A DNA stretch of 64,000 bases. It comes from Rhizobiales bacterium 64-17. Its GTDB lineage: Bacteria > Pseudomonadota > Alphaproteobacteria > Rhizobiales > Xanthobacteraceae. The notes beneath the pieces are model-generated. The model was not told the DNA's origin and did not search any database. It worked only from the letters and a program-made list of their open reading frames with translations. The number at the start of each line of letters is the position of its first letter. Position 1 is the stretch's first letter. Below are positions 57,004 through 64,000 of this stretch, in pieces. The translations under genes were made by a program, and so were the position numbers. Location of the stretch: contig MKWA01000022.1 of NCBI GenBank assembly GCA_001899285.1, positions 1 to 64,000 on the forward strand, in the 5' to 3' direction.

Positions 57004-57080
57004 GGTCCCGTAGCTCAGCCGGATAGAGCAGCGGTTTCCTAAACCGAAGGTCACAGGTTCGACTCCTGTCGGGACCACCA
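57004..57080 (+). tRNA. tRNA-Arg (anticodon CCT)
   Basis: 77 bases folding into a full cloverleaf: acceptor GGTCCCG/CGGGACC, D arm GCTC/GAGC, T arm ACAGG/CCTGT with TTCGACT loop, and an encoded CCA. The anticodon loop TTCCTAA gives CCT, reading AGG. The outermost anticodon-stem pair (27-43) is a G/A mismatch. Confidence 0.97.
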
Positions 57081-57126
57081 GTCCGCTGCTCCGGCGGGTT
57101 GTCTTAGCGGCGCGCCGAGATGCCCA

Positions 57127-58056
57127 TCATGCCCGGCTTTCCGTCAGGATGTCGCGAATGCAGGCGACGAAGCGCAGCGCGAGCGGACTCAAGATCCGGT
57201 TCGGCAGCGTCACGACGCCGATCGGCCGTCGCATCGTTTCCAGTTCGATCAGCGCTTTGATCGTCGGATGCCGGGTCGGGAAGCGCAACAGCGAATAGGG
57301 GACCGCGCTGAGAAAGCGGCCGGTCGCGAGCAGGCTGTTGCGCAAATTTAGCGACATGGTCGCGACCTTGGGCTGCGGCGGCTCCAGTCCGTTGGCGTGG
57401 AATGCTTCCGCCACCAGCGAGCCGATGAAGGTTTCGCTCGACAGCACCCACGGTTCGTTCACCAGATCCGCCAGTTTGATGTTGCGCTGACGCGCCCAGC
57501 GACTCTCGATGCCGGCGGCGACGACAAACGGGTCGTGATACAGGATGTCGGTCTTGAGTTGTCTGTCGTCGAGCGGCCCGACCAGGCGCGAGACGACAAA
57601 TTCGACGGTGCGGTCGTGCAGAGCGCGATAGAGCGCGGACGTATCCGCCAGTGTGACGTGGAATACGATCTCCGGATGATCCTGTGACAGGCGATTGATC
57701 GCCGCGGTGATGATGCTGGCGCCGAGCGGTTCGGTGCTGCCGAGCCGGACTTCGCCGGCGGTCGGATTGGTCAAAAACTCGATGTCGTTGATGCCCTGCC
57801 GCAACTCGTCGAACACGGCGAGGCCGCGCCGGGCGAGCGCCTGCCCGTATTGTGTCGGCTCGACGCCCTGCGGGCTGCGCTCGAACAGCGGAACGCCGAG
57901 CGCATGCTCCATGTCGGCGATCGCCTTGGAGATGGCCGGCTGTGAGATGGAAAGTTGCCGGCTGGCCTTGGCCATGCTGCCGGCCTGCACCACCGCCAGC
58001 AGCACCTGCAGGTCCCGCAGTTTCAGCCGCCGGCCGATCCGATGATCCCAGTCCAT
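57127..58056 (-). CDS. LysR-family transcriptional regulator (GbpR/CatM-like)
   Basis: Regulator of 309 residues. The N-terminal helix-turn-helix, LKLRDLQVLLAVVQAGSMAK followed by ASRQLSISQPAISKAIADMEH, is standard, and the C-terminal domain (about 95-300) includes VRLGSTEPLGASIITAAINRL. It is divergent from a Bug receptor and sulfatase; a palindrome just upstream of its start codon is the probable binding site. It likely senses a substrate or intermediate of that pathway. Confidence 0.93.
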   Translation of the reverse strand: MDWDHRIGRRLKLRDLQVLLAVVQAGSMAKASRQLSISQPAISKAIADMEHALGVPLFERSPQGVEPTQYGQALARRGLAVFDELRQGINDIEFLTNPTAGEVRLGSTEPLGASIITAAINRLSQDHPEIVFHVTLADTSALYRALHDRTVEFVVSRLVGPLDDRQLKTDILYHDPFVVAAGIESRWARQRNIKLADLVNEPWVLSSETFIGSLVAEAFHANGLEPPQPKVATMSLNLRNSLLATGRFLSAVPYSLLRFPTRHPTIKALIELETMRRPIGVVTLPNRILSPLALRFVACIRDILTESRA

Positions 58057-58072
58057 GGTTCAGTCCGGGGGT

Positions 58073-58088
58073 ATAACCTAATGGTTAT
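58073..58088. promoter_or_regulatory. LysR-type binding box
   Basis: ATAACC-TAAT-GGTTAT, a perfect inverted repeat of the T-N11-A class, 17 bases before the lysR start and about 140 bases before the divergent Bug gene. Confidence 0.55.
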
Positions 58089-58225
58089 TGCAGAGATAGC
58101 ATAATCGAAATTCCATTTATAGCTCGTGTTCTTACACTGACCGTCAACAAGAGCGCGGGCGGCGCGGCGTCGCTCATGCGCCCGCCAACCGACGGAAGAC
58201 CAAATCGACAGGGAGGATCGGTGCG

Positions 58226-59194
58226 ATGCGCGCTCGTGGTTTGTTCGTTGCTCTGACGTTATGTCTCGGTTTTGGAATGGCGACCGCACGGGCCGATGAC
58301 GCGTACCCGTCGCGGCCGATCACCATCGTCGTGCCATTCTCGGCGGGCGGCCCGCTCGATTTCGTCGCGCGTGCGGTGGGCGAGAAACTGACCGCCAGCC
58401 TGAAACAGCCGGTGATCATCGAGAACCGCGCGGGCGCCGGCGGCAATCTCGGCACGGCGGCGGTCGCGAAGGCGGCGCCCGATGGTTACACCCTGCTGGT
58501 GGTGTTGAATTCGACGCTGACCGTCAATCCCTGGCTCTACAAGAATCTCACTTTCGATCCGGCCAAGGATTTGCGGCCGATCTCGCTGCTGACCAATTCC
58601 AGCCAGATGCTGGTGGTGAATCCGTCGATGCCGGTGAAATCACTTGCCGAATTCGTCGCTTTCGCCAAGCAGACTCCCGTCACCTATGCGCATGCCGGTT
58701 ACGGCAGTCCGGGTCATCTCGCGATGGAATATTTCCGCTTGCGCGCGGACTTCAAAGTCAACGCGGTGCCCTACAAGGGTAACGCTCCGCTGGTGACGGA
58801 TCTGCTCGGCGGTCAGGTGCAGGCCGGCTTTGTTTCCAGTGCCGGTGTGATCAATCATGTCCGCGCCGGAAAGCTGCGTGGTCTGGCGATCTCGGCCAGC
58901 AAACGCTCGCCTCTGGCGCCGGACATTCCGACGGTCGCCGAATCCGGCTATCCGGGATTCCAGGTCGATATCTATTTCACGATGCTGGCGCCGGCCGGTG
59001 TGCCGGACAAGATCGCCGCTCTGCTAGAGAGCGAGGTGCGCAAGGCGCTGCAGGATAAGCCGCTGCAGGCGAAGTTGCGTGCCCAGGATCTCGATCCGAC
59101 CGGCAGCACCGCGGCCGAGGCCCAAACGAAGATTGCCGATGAGCGCAAGCTCTGGGGTGATGTCGTTAAGGCCGCGCACATGCATATCGACTGA
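58226..59194 (+). CDS. Bug-type tripartite tricarboxylate receptor
   Basis: Periplasmic receptor of 322 residues with GGGAGG upstream of the ATG. The signal peptide ends at TARADD, then YPSRPITIVVPFSAGGPLDFVARAVG and IENRAGAGGNLGTAAVAKAAPDG. It is the first gene of an operon with the sulfatase (16-base gap) and is divergent from the LysR gene that probably controls it. As with the other two Bug receptors, no TctA/TctB partner is seen. The ligand might be a sulfated or organic acid compound processed by the sulfatase; this is inference. Confidence 0.93.
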   Translation: MRARGLFVALTLCLGFGMATARADDAYPSRPITIVVPFSAGGPLDFVARAVGEKLTASLKQPVIIENRAGAGGNLGTAAVAKAAPDGYTLLVVLNSTLTVNPWLYKNLTFDPAKDLRPISLLTNSSQMLVVNPSMPVKSLAEFVAFAKQTPVTYAHAGYGSPGHLAMEYFRLRADFKVNAVPYKGNAPLVTDLLGGQVQAGFVSSAGVINHVRAGKLRGLAISASKRSPLAPDIPTVAESGYPGFQVDIYFTMLAPAGVPDKIAALLESEVRKALQDKPLQAKLRAQDLDPTGSTAAEAQTKIADERKLWGDVVKAAHMHID

Positions 59195-59210
59195 AGCGGC
59201 ATTATCCGGA

Positions 59211-60779
59211 ATGACAACGTCTCCGAACTTCCTGTTCATCATCACCGATCAGCATCGCGCCGATCATCTCGGCTGCTATGGCAATCGCATCGTCAAGACG
59301 CCGGCGATCGACGGCATCGCGCGCGAGGGCATCAGCTTCGACCGCTTTTATGTGACGTCGGCGATCTGCATGCCCAATCGCGCGACCTTGATGACGGGAC
59401 GCCCGCCCTTGCTGAACGGAGTGCGGCATAACGGTCTGCCGCTGCCGCTGGAGTCTGTCACGTTTCTGGATTGCTTGCGCGGCGCGGGATATCGCACCCA
59501 CCTCGTCGGCAAGTCGCATCTGCAGAACATGACGGGAAAGCCGGCGGTCGGCGCCGGGACAAAGCCCGTCACCGAGGCGGTGCGGCGTGCCGGCGGACGC
59601 TACGATCAGGAGATCGCCCGCAAATGGCGTGACGATCCCGACCACGATCTCGATCTGCCTTACTACGGGTTCGATGGTGTCGATCTCGCCATCGAACACA
59701 GCGATCAGGTCGAAGGTCATTATACGCGCTGGCTCAGGGCGCGGCATCCCGATCCGGACAAGCTGCGCGGTCCCGAGAATGCGTTATCGAACGAGGCCGC
59801 CGATCTGCCGCAGGCATGGCGCACGCGGGTGCCGGAAGAACTTTATCCGACGACCTATATCGCCGAGCAGGCCATCGCGCGGCTGGGAGAGTTCGGCCGC
59901 AACAAGGAGCAGCCATTCTTCCTGATGTGCTCGTTTCCCGATCCGCACCATCCCTTCACGCCGCCGGGGCACTACTGGGATATGTACCGGGCTGCGGATA
60001 TCCCGCTGCCGGCGAGCTGGAACGTCGATCGCGACACCTGTCCGCCGCATGTGCGACGTCTGCTCGACGAGCGCGACAGCGGGCAGGCACGCAAGGACAC
60101 GCCGGCGCTGTTCGCCTGCACCGAAAACGAAGCGCGGCGGCTCACCGCGTTGACCTACGGCATGATCACCATGATCGACGATGCCGTGGCCCGCATCCTG
60201 GCCGCATTGGAAAAAGCCGGTGTCGCCGACAATACGGTGGTGGTGTTCACCTCGGATCATGGCGATCTGATGGGCGACCATCAACTGATGCTGAAAGGCC
60301 CGGTGCACTATCAGGGGCTGATCCGCGTGCCGTTCATCTGGAGGGACACCGCGGCTCGGCGTGCGAACGGCCGCCGCGACGGGATCGGCGCGACGCTCGA
60401 TCTTGCGCGCACGATTCTCGATCGTGCCGGGGTTGCGCCGTTCAACGGCATGCAGGGCGTGTCGCAGATGCCGGTGATCGACGGTGCGTCCCCCGCGGTT
60501 CGGGACGCCGCGCTGATCGAGGAGGAGGGGCAGCGCATTTATATGGGGTTCCCGAGCCGTATCCGTATGCGAACGCTGGTAACCGAACGCGCCCGTCTCA
60601 GCGTGTTCGAGGGCGTGGATTGGGCCGAGCTTTACGATTTGCAGGACGATCCCCAGGAGATGCGCAACCTCTGGGGCAGCCCTATGGTGCGTTCGCTCGA
60701 GCGCGACATGCTCGAACGGTTGGCCCGCGAGATGATCGCGGCCTCCGAAACGAGCCCGCTGCCGATGGGGCTGGCCTGA
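59211..60779 (+). CDS. Sulfatase-family hydrolase (formylglycine type)
   Basis: Alkaline-phosphatase-superfamily hydrolase of 522 residues. ATG at 59211 was chosen because the in-frame extension overlaps the Bug gene. The sulfatase signature C53-MPN-R57 within SAICMPNRATLMTGRPP is the site for formylglycine formation by a maturase. Metal ligands appear in FIITDQHRADHLGCYGN and FTSDHGDLMGDHQLMLKG. No signal peptide is present, so it is cytoplasmic. Phosphonate monoester hydrolases and choline sulfatases share this look, so either ester may be the substrate. It is the second gene behind the Bug receptor. Confidence 0.9.
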   Translation: MTTSPNFLFIITDQHRADHLGCYGNRIVKTPAIDGIAREGISFDRFYVTSAICMPNRATLMTGRPPLLNGVRHNGLPLPLESVTFLDCLRGAGYRTHLVGKSHLQNMTGKPAVGAGTKPVTEAVRRAGGRYDQEIARKWRDDPDHDLDLPYYGFDGVDLAIEHSDQVEGHYTRWLRARHPDPDKLRGPENALSNEAADLPQAWRTRVPEELYPTTYIAEQAIARLGEFGRNKEQPFFLMCSFPDPHHPFTPPGHYWDMYRAADIPLPASWNVDRDTCPPHVRRLLDERDSGQARKDTPALFACTENEARRLTALTYGMITMIDDAVARILAALEKAGVADNTVVVFTSDHGDLMGDHQLMLKGPVHYQGLIRVPFIWRDTAARRANGRRDGIGATLDLARTILDRAGVAPFNGMQGVSQMPVIDGASPAVRDAALIEEEGQRIYMGFPSRIRMRTLVTERARLSVFEGVDWAELYDLQDDPQEMRNLWGSPMVRSLERDMLERLAREMIAASETSPLPMGLA

Positions 60780-60900
60780 TTGCCGCGGGGGCCGGTGCCG
60801 GCCAGCCGCCCCCGGACAATATTTCATCTTTAAAATAATTCCCCGGCTGCGGCATACTGAGGAGCCATTGAGCCAAAGGCCGTCACCGAGGGGGATTCAC

Positions 60901-61896
60901 ATGACCATCTGGCTGCGCTCCGCATTTGCCGCGAGCTGTCTTGTCGCCGCTACAGTCGCCGGGGCCGACCGCGCCTCGGCGCAGACCGTGCCGACCATCC
61001 GCGTCGGCTGGACCGTGCCGGCCGAGGACGCGAAATACTGGATGATGAAGCGGCCGGAGCAGTTCCCGAACCTCGGCAAGACCTACAAGGTCGAATGGAT
61101 TCAGTTCCAGGGCACCGCGCCGATGGTGCAGGCCATGGTTGCCGGCGCGCTCGATTGCTCGACCCAGGGCGTGCTGTCGCTCGGCCAGGGCGCGGCCTCG
61201 GCCGGCCTTGAGACTTATGTGGTGGCCCAGCATGTGGGCGAAAAGCCGGGTGGCTTCTCGGTCTATTGGGCGGTGAAGGACGACTCACCGATCAAGACCG
61301 TGAAGGACATCAAGGGCAAGACCGTCGGTATCAACGTGCTCGGCTCCGGCATTTACGGACCGATGGCGATGTATCTCAAGAAGAACGGCATCGACCCTGA
61401 GAAGGACATCAAGCTGGTTGAAGCCCCGTTCCCGACCCAGGAAGACGCGATCCGCTCCGGCCGCATCGATGTCGGCGTGCTGAACCAGCCGTTTGCCTCG
61501 CGCGCCGAGGCCAAGGGCGGTCTGCGCAAGCTGTTCTCCATCGCCGACGGCGTGCCGAACGTCGTGCACATCGTCGAAGCCTGCAAGAAGTCGTTCGTCG
61601 ACAAGAACCCGGATCTTGCGGCGATGTATGTGCGCGATCTGACCACCGGCATGGGCAAGGCGCTGGCCAACCGCGAGGAGACGCTGAAGATCGTCTCCGA
61701 AGTGTTCAAGGCGCCGGCGGCGGTGTTCGAACCATTCTACTTCAAGACCAACGACTTCGCGCGCGATCCGGGCGCGGCGCCGAATTTCGACGGCATCCAG
61801 CAGTTGTTCGACATCTATGCCGATGTGGGCATGCTGCCGAAGAAGCTGAATGCCGCGGACTTCCGCAACGCCAAGATCGTCGCGCCGCTGAAATAA
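60901..61896 (+). CDS. ABC transporter periplasmic binding protein (NitT/TauT type)
   Basis: Receptor of 331 residues from ATG at 60901; an earlier start adds 11 residues. After a signal peptide ending ASAQT it has the SsuA/ThiY-like pattern: YKVEWIQFQGTAPMVQAMVAGALDCSTQGVLSLGQ and KDIKGKTVGINVLGSGIYGPMAMYLKKNGIDPEKDI with EAPFPTQEDAIRSGRIDVGVLNQPF. It binds a small anion such as a sulfonate, nitrate analogue or amino-pyrimidine. The transporter genes follow. It lies 121 bases behind the sulfatase gene. Confidence 0.92.
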   Translation: MTIWLRSAFAASCLVAATVAGADRASAQTVPTIRVGWTVPAEDAKYWMMKRPEQFPNLGKTYKVEWIQFQGTAPMVQAMVAGALDCSTQGVLSLGQGAASAGLETYVVAQHVGEKPGGFSVYWAVKDDSPIKTVKDIKGKTVGINVLGSGIYGPMAMYLKKNGIDPEKDIKLVEAPFPTQEDAIRSGRIDVGVLNQPFASRAEAKGGLRKLFSIADGVPNVVHIVEACKKSFVDKNPDLAAMYVRDLTTGMGKALANREETLKIVSEVFKAPAAVFEPFYFKTNDFARDPGAAPNFDGIQQLFDIYADVGMLPKKLNAADFRNAKIVAPLK

Positions 61897-61905
61897 CGGC
61901 GCGGC

Positions 61906-62706
61906 GTGAGAAGCGTGACCGAACGGGCGCCGATGATCGCGATCGAAGGCGTGTCGAAACGCTTTGATGCCGCGCGAGACCGGCGGCATCTGGCGCTCAA
62001 CGACGTGACCCTGTCGGTGGCCGAGGGCGAGTTTGTCTCGATCCTCGGCCCGTCCGGCTGCGGCAAGTCGACCCTGCTCTATATCGTCGGCGGCTTCGTC
62101 GAACCGACGGCCGGCCGCGTGCTGGTAAAGGACGTGCCGGTGCGCGGGCCGGGGCCGGACCGTGGACCGGTGTTCCAGGAATTCGCGTTGTTTCCATGGA
62201 AGACCGTGCTCGGCAATGTGATGTACGGCTTGCAGCAGGGCGGCGTGCCGCGCGCCGAGGCGCTGGCGCGCTCGCGCGAATTGCTGACCATGGTGCGGTT
62301 GTCGGCCTACGAGAATTTCTATCCCAAGGAATTGTCCGGCGGCATGAAGCAGCGCGTCGCCATCGCGCGCACGCTCGCCTATCGCCCGAACATTCTGCTG
62401 ATGGATGAACCGTTTGGCGCGCTTGACGCGCATACCCGCACCGGCCTGCAGAACGATCTGCTGCACATCTGGGACAAGGACCGCAAGACGGTGCTGTTCG
62501 TCACTCACAGCGTCGAAGAGGCGGTGTTTCTCTCCGACCGCGTGGTGATGATGTCCAGCGCGCCGGGGCGCATCAAACAGATCTTCGACATCGACCTGCC
62601 GCGGCCGCGCTCGCGTGCCGAACTGCTGCTCGACCGGCGGTTCCAGGATTACGTGGTCGAGATCGAGAAAATGTTTGACGATACCGCGCAGCAGGCGCCG
62701 GCATGA
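61906..62706 (+). CDS. ABC transporter ATP-binding protein (NitT/TauT type)
   Basis: ATPase of 266 residues. Walker A GPSGCGKSTL, Q-loop VFQEFALFPWKTVLGNV, signature LSGGMKQRVAIART and Walker B ILLMDEPFGALD are complete, followed by the H-loop VTHSVEEAV. The start is uncertain among GTG 61906, GTG 61915 and ATG 61933; the last still keeps the entire domain. Nine bases separate it from the binding protein stop, and it overlaps the permease start by four bases. Confidence 0.95.
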   Translation: MRSVTERAPMIAIEGVSKRFDAARDRRHLALNDVTLSVAEGEFVSILGPSGCGKSTLLYIVGGFVEPTAGRVLVKDVPVRGPGPDRGPVFQEFALFPWKTVLGNVMYGLQQGGVPRAEALARSRELLTMVRLSAYENFYPKELSGGMKQRVAIARTLAYRPNILLMDEPFGALDAHTRTGLQNDLLHIWDKDRKTVLFVTHSVEEAVFLSDRVVMMSSAPGRIKQIFDIDLPRPRSRAELLLDRRFQDYVVEIEKMFDDTAQQAPA

Positions 62707-63485
62707 CACGGCTGACGTCGATCCCCGGTCTGCCGCCGTTGCTCGCTTGTCTCGGCATATTGGTGGTGTGGGAATTGCTGGCGCGCTGGTATGGGCTCAA
62801 CGGCCTGCCGCCGGCGTCGCAGGCGCTGCCGCAGATCCCGCACATTCTCTCGGACAAGGAATCGCTGATCGACATGGGCGAATCGCTGCGCCGCATGGCG
62901 ATCGGTTACGGGCTCGCCCTGCTGATCGCGGTGCCGATCGGATTGTGGATGGGCCGCAGCCGATATGCGGCGGCGTTCTTCAATCCGCTGATGATGGTGA
63001 TCTATCCGGTGCCGAAGGCGGCGCTGATGCCGATCATCATGCTGTGGCTCGGCGTCGGCGATGCGTCGAAGACGCTGGTCATCTTCCTCGGCGTCACGCT
63101 GCCGCTGATCTATCATTCCTATCAGGGCAGCCGCGCGGTCGAGGAAAAGCTCCTCTGGTCCGCATCCGCCATGGGGCTTGGCGGCTTTGCGCGGCTGTGG
63201 CGCGTCGTGCTACCGGCGGCGCTGCCGGAAATCCTCGTCGGCTGCAAGACCGGGCTGGTGCTCGCCTTGATCACGATGGTGACGAGCGAGATGATCGCGC
63301 GGCAGGCCGGCATCGGCAATATCGTGTTCGTGTCGCTCGATCTCGGCGCCTACGACACCGTCTACGCGATGATCGTCATCATCGGCATGCTCGGCATCCT
63401 GTTCGATGTCGGCTTCGAGGTGCTGCGGCGCCGTCTGGTCGGCTGGGCGGATTCACCTCACACCATCATGGTGGGCAGCGCATGA
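62703..63485 (+). CDS. ABC transporter permease (NitT/TauT type)
   Basis: Inner-membrane permease of 260 residues with about six hydrophobic spans. The cytoplasmic EAA-type loop is near SASAMGLGGFARLWRVVLPAALPEILVG. The start shares ATGA with the ATPase gene. The second permease overlaps in the same manner, so the transporter seems to use a heterodimeric channel. The substrate is the one bound by the upstream receptor. Confidence 0.94.
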   Translation: MTRLTSIPGLPPLLACLGILVVWELLARWYGLNGLPPASQALPQIPHILSDKESLIDMGESLRRMAIGYGLALLIAVPIGLWMGRSRYAAAFFNPLMMVIYPVPKAALMPIIMLWLGVGDASKTLVIFLGVTLPLIYHSYQGSRAVEEKLLWSASAMGLGGFARLWRVVLPAALPEILVGCKTGLVLALITMVTSEMIARQAGIGNIVFVSLDLGAYDTVYAMIVIIGMLGILFDVGFEVLRRRLVGWADSPHTIMVGSA

Positions 63486-64000
63486 ATGCCGTGCGGCAAT
63501 GGTCGGAGCGGCTGATCGGCGCGGTGCCGATCATCGGCCTGCTCGCTTTGTGGCAGGCGATCGCCATGTCCGGGCTCGCGCCGCCGGCGCTGCTGCCGAC
63601 GCCGGGTGTGGTGTTCGCGCGCTTCTTCCAGCAGCTCGGCTCGCCGGCGTTTCTCGATCATGCGGCGGTGACGCTCTACCGGCTGTTTGCCGGCTTCATG
63701 ATCGCGGTGGTGATGGGCGTCACGCTTGGCATCGCCGCGGTCGGCAGCCGGGCGTTCGCCGCGATTGTGACGCCGGTGGTGCGGGTACTGGCGCCGGTGC
63801 CGAAGATCGCGCTCTATCCGGCACTGACTCTGACGCTTGGCTATGACGATGCCTCGAAGATCGCGCTGGTGATCGCCGACGCCATGTTCCCGATCCTGCT
63901 CGCCACCTATCAGGGCGCGAGCGCCGTCGAGCCGAAGCTGGCCTGGTCGGCGCGCGCGGCAGGCGTGTCGCCGGTACGCACGCTGTTCACCGTGGTGCTG
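63482..64000 (+). CDS. ABC transporter permease, truncated by window end
   Basis: First 173 residues of a second SsuC/TauC-like permease; the ATG overlaps the previous gene (ATGA). The segment shows hydrophobic spans, FLDHAAVTLYRLFAGFMIAVVMGVTLGI and VRVLAPVPKIALYPALTLTLGYDDASKIAL, and ends in the EAA loop (AWSARAAGVSPVRTLFTVVL). The 3' end lies beyond base 64000. Confidence 0.92.
   Translation, partial: MNAVRQWSERLIGAVPIIGLLALWQAIAMSGLAPPALLPTPGVVFARFFQQLGSPAFLDHAAVTLYRLFAGFMIAVVMGVTLGIAAVGSRAFAAIVTPVVRVLAPVPKIALYPALTLTLGYDDASKIALVIADAMFPILLATYQGASAVEPKLAWSARAAGVSPVRTLFTVVL

Noticed and set aside
56677-57078. 133-residue minus-strand ORF over the tRNA gene
   Set aside because: The antisense of tRNA-Arg is a well-known source of false proteins; the rest is antisense to the Bug gene.

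Overview
The window reads as a chromosomal segment of a high-GC alphaproteobacterium of the order Hyphomicrobiales (Rhizobiales), most like the Bradyrhizobium/Pseudolabrys/Xanthobacteraceae side of that order. The basis is gene content and order recognised by eye, not a database search: aroK-aroB-CorC, bolA/J-domain protein, cobS-cobT, rpmB, DUF3108, SUV3-like helicase, S4 protein, fdxA and carD in this order, plus DUF930, aerobic CobST cobalt chelatase, Ku/LigD repair and many Bug-type solute receptors. No prophage, insertion sequence, CRISPR array or rRNA operon was found; there is one tRNA, Arg(CCT).

Layout. 0-9.5 kb: the 3' part of secA, a DyP peroxidase, two MFS exporters, then on the minus strand DUF930, GIY-YIG, a YafK-like L,D-transpeptidase lipoprotein and accA. 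9.7-16.3 kb: a coupled pair (CelD-type acyltransferase plus JmjC/cupin oxygenase), xerD with a 48-residue membrane microprotein, and the aroK-aroB-CorC operon. 16.3-25 kb: a LysR regulator, an orphan TadE/TadG pair, bolA, a J-domain protein and the minus-strand cobS-cobT-phytase-like run. 25-31.7 kb: one giant autotransporter of about 2,200 residues. 32-39.1 kb: housekeeping genes (rpmB, DUF3108, helicase, S4, fdxA, carD). 39.2-42.9 kb: the NHEJ genes ku and ligD, with ligD split at a run of nine A. 42.9-46.7 kb: M48 protease, nuclease and cyclopropane fatty acid synthase, all on the minus strand. 46.7-64 kb: catabolic and transport genes, namely cyclase and Bug receptor, BKACE enzyme, phoH, MarR with a Bcr/CflA exporter, GntR divergent from two-subunit aconitase X with a Bug receptor, tRNA-Arg, LysR divergent from a Bug receptor with a sulfatase, and a NitT/TauT-type ABC transporter that runs off the end.

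The most interesting signals are these. (1) ligD is broken into a phosphoesterase ORF and a ligase-polymerase ORF exactly at an A9 slippery run followed by a hairpin, and the ku-ligD unit is preceded by a match to the EcfG general-stress promoter. (2) A translationally coupled acyltransferase/oxygenase pair has no assigned pathway. (3) The S4 gene seems to have no ATG, GTG or TTG start that would keep its domain whole. (4) A hairpin with a T-tract upstream of phoH suggests a small RNA. (5) Several promoter/operator arrangements are legible: GntR, MarR and LysR. (6) Three Bug receptors occur without any TctA/TctB partner in the window.
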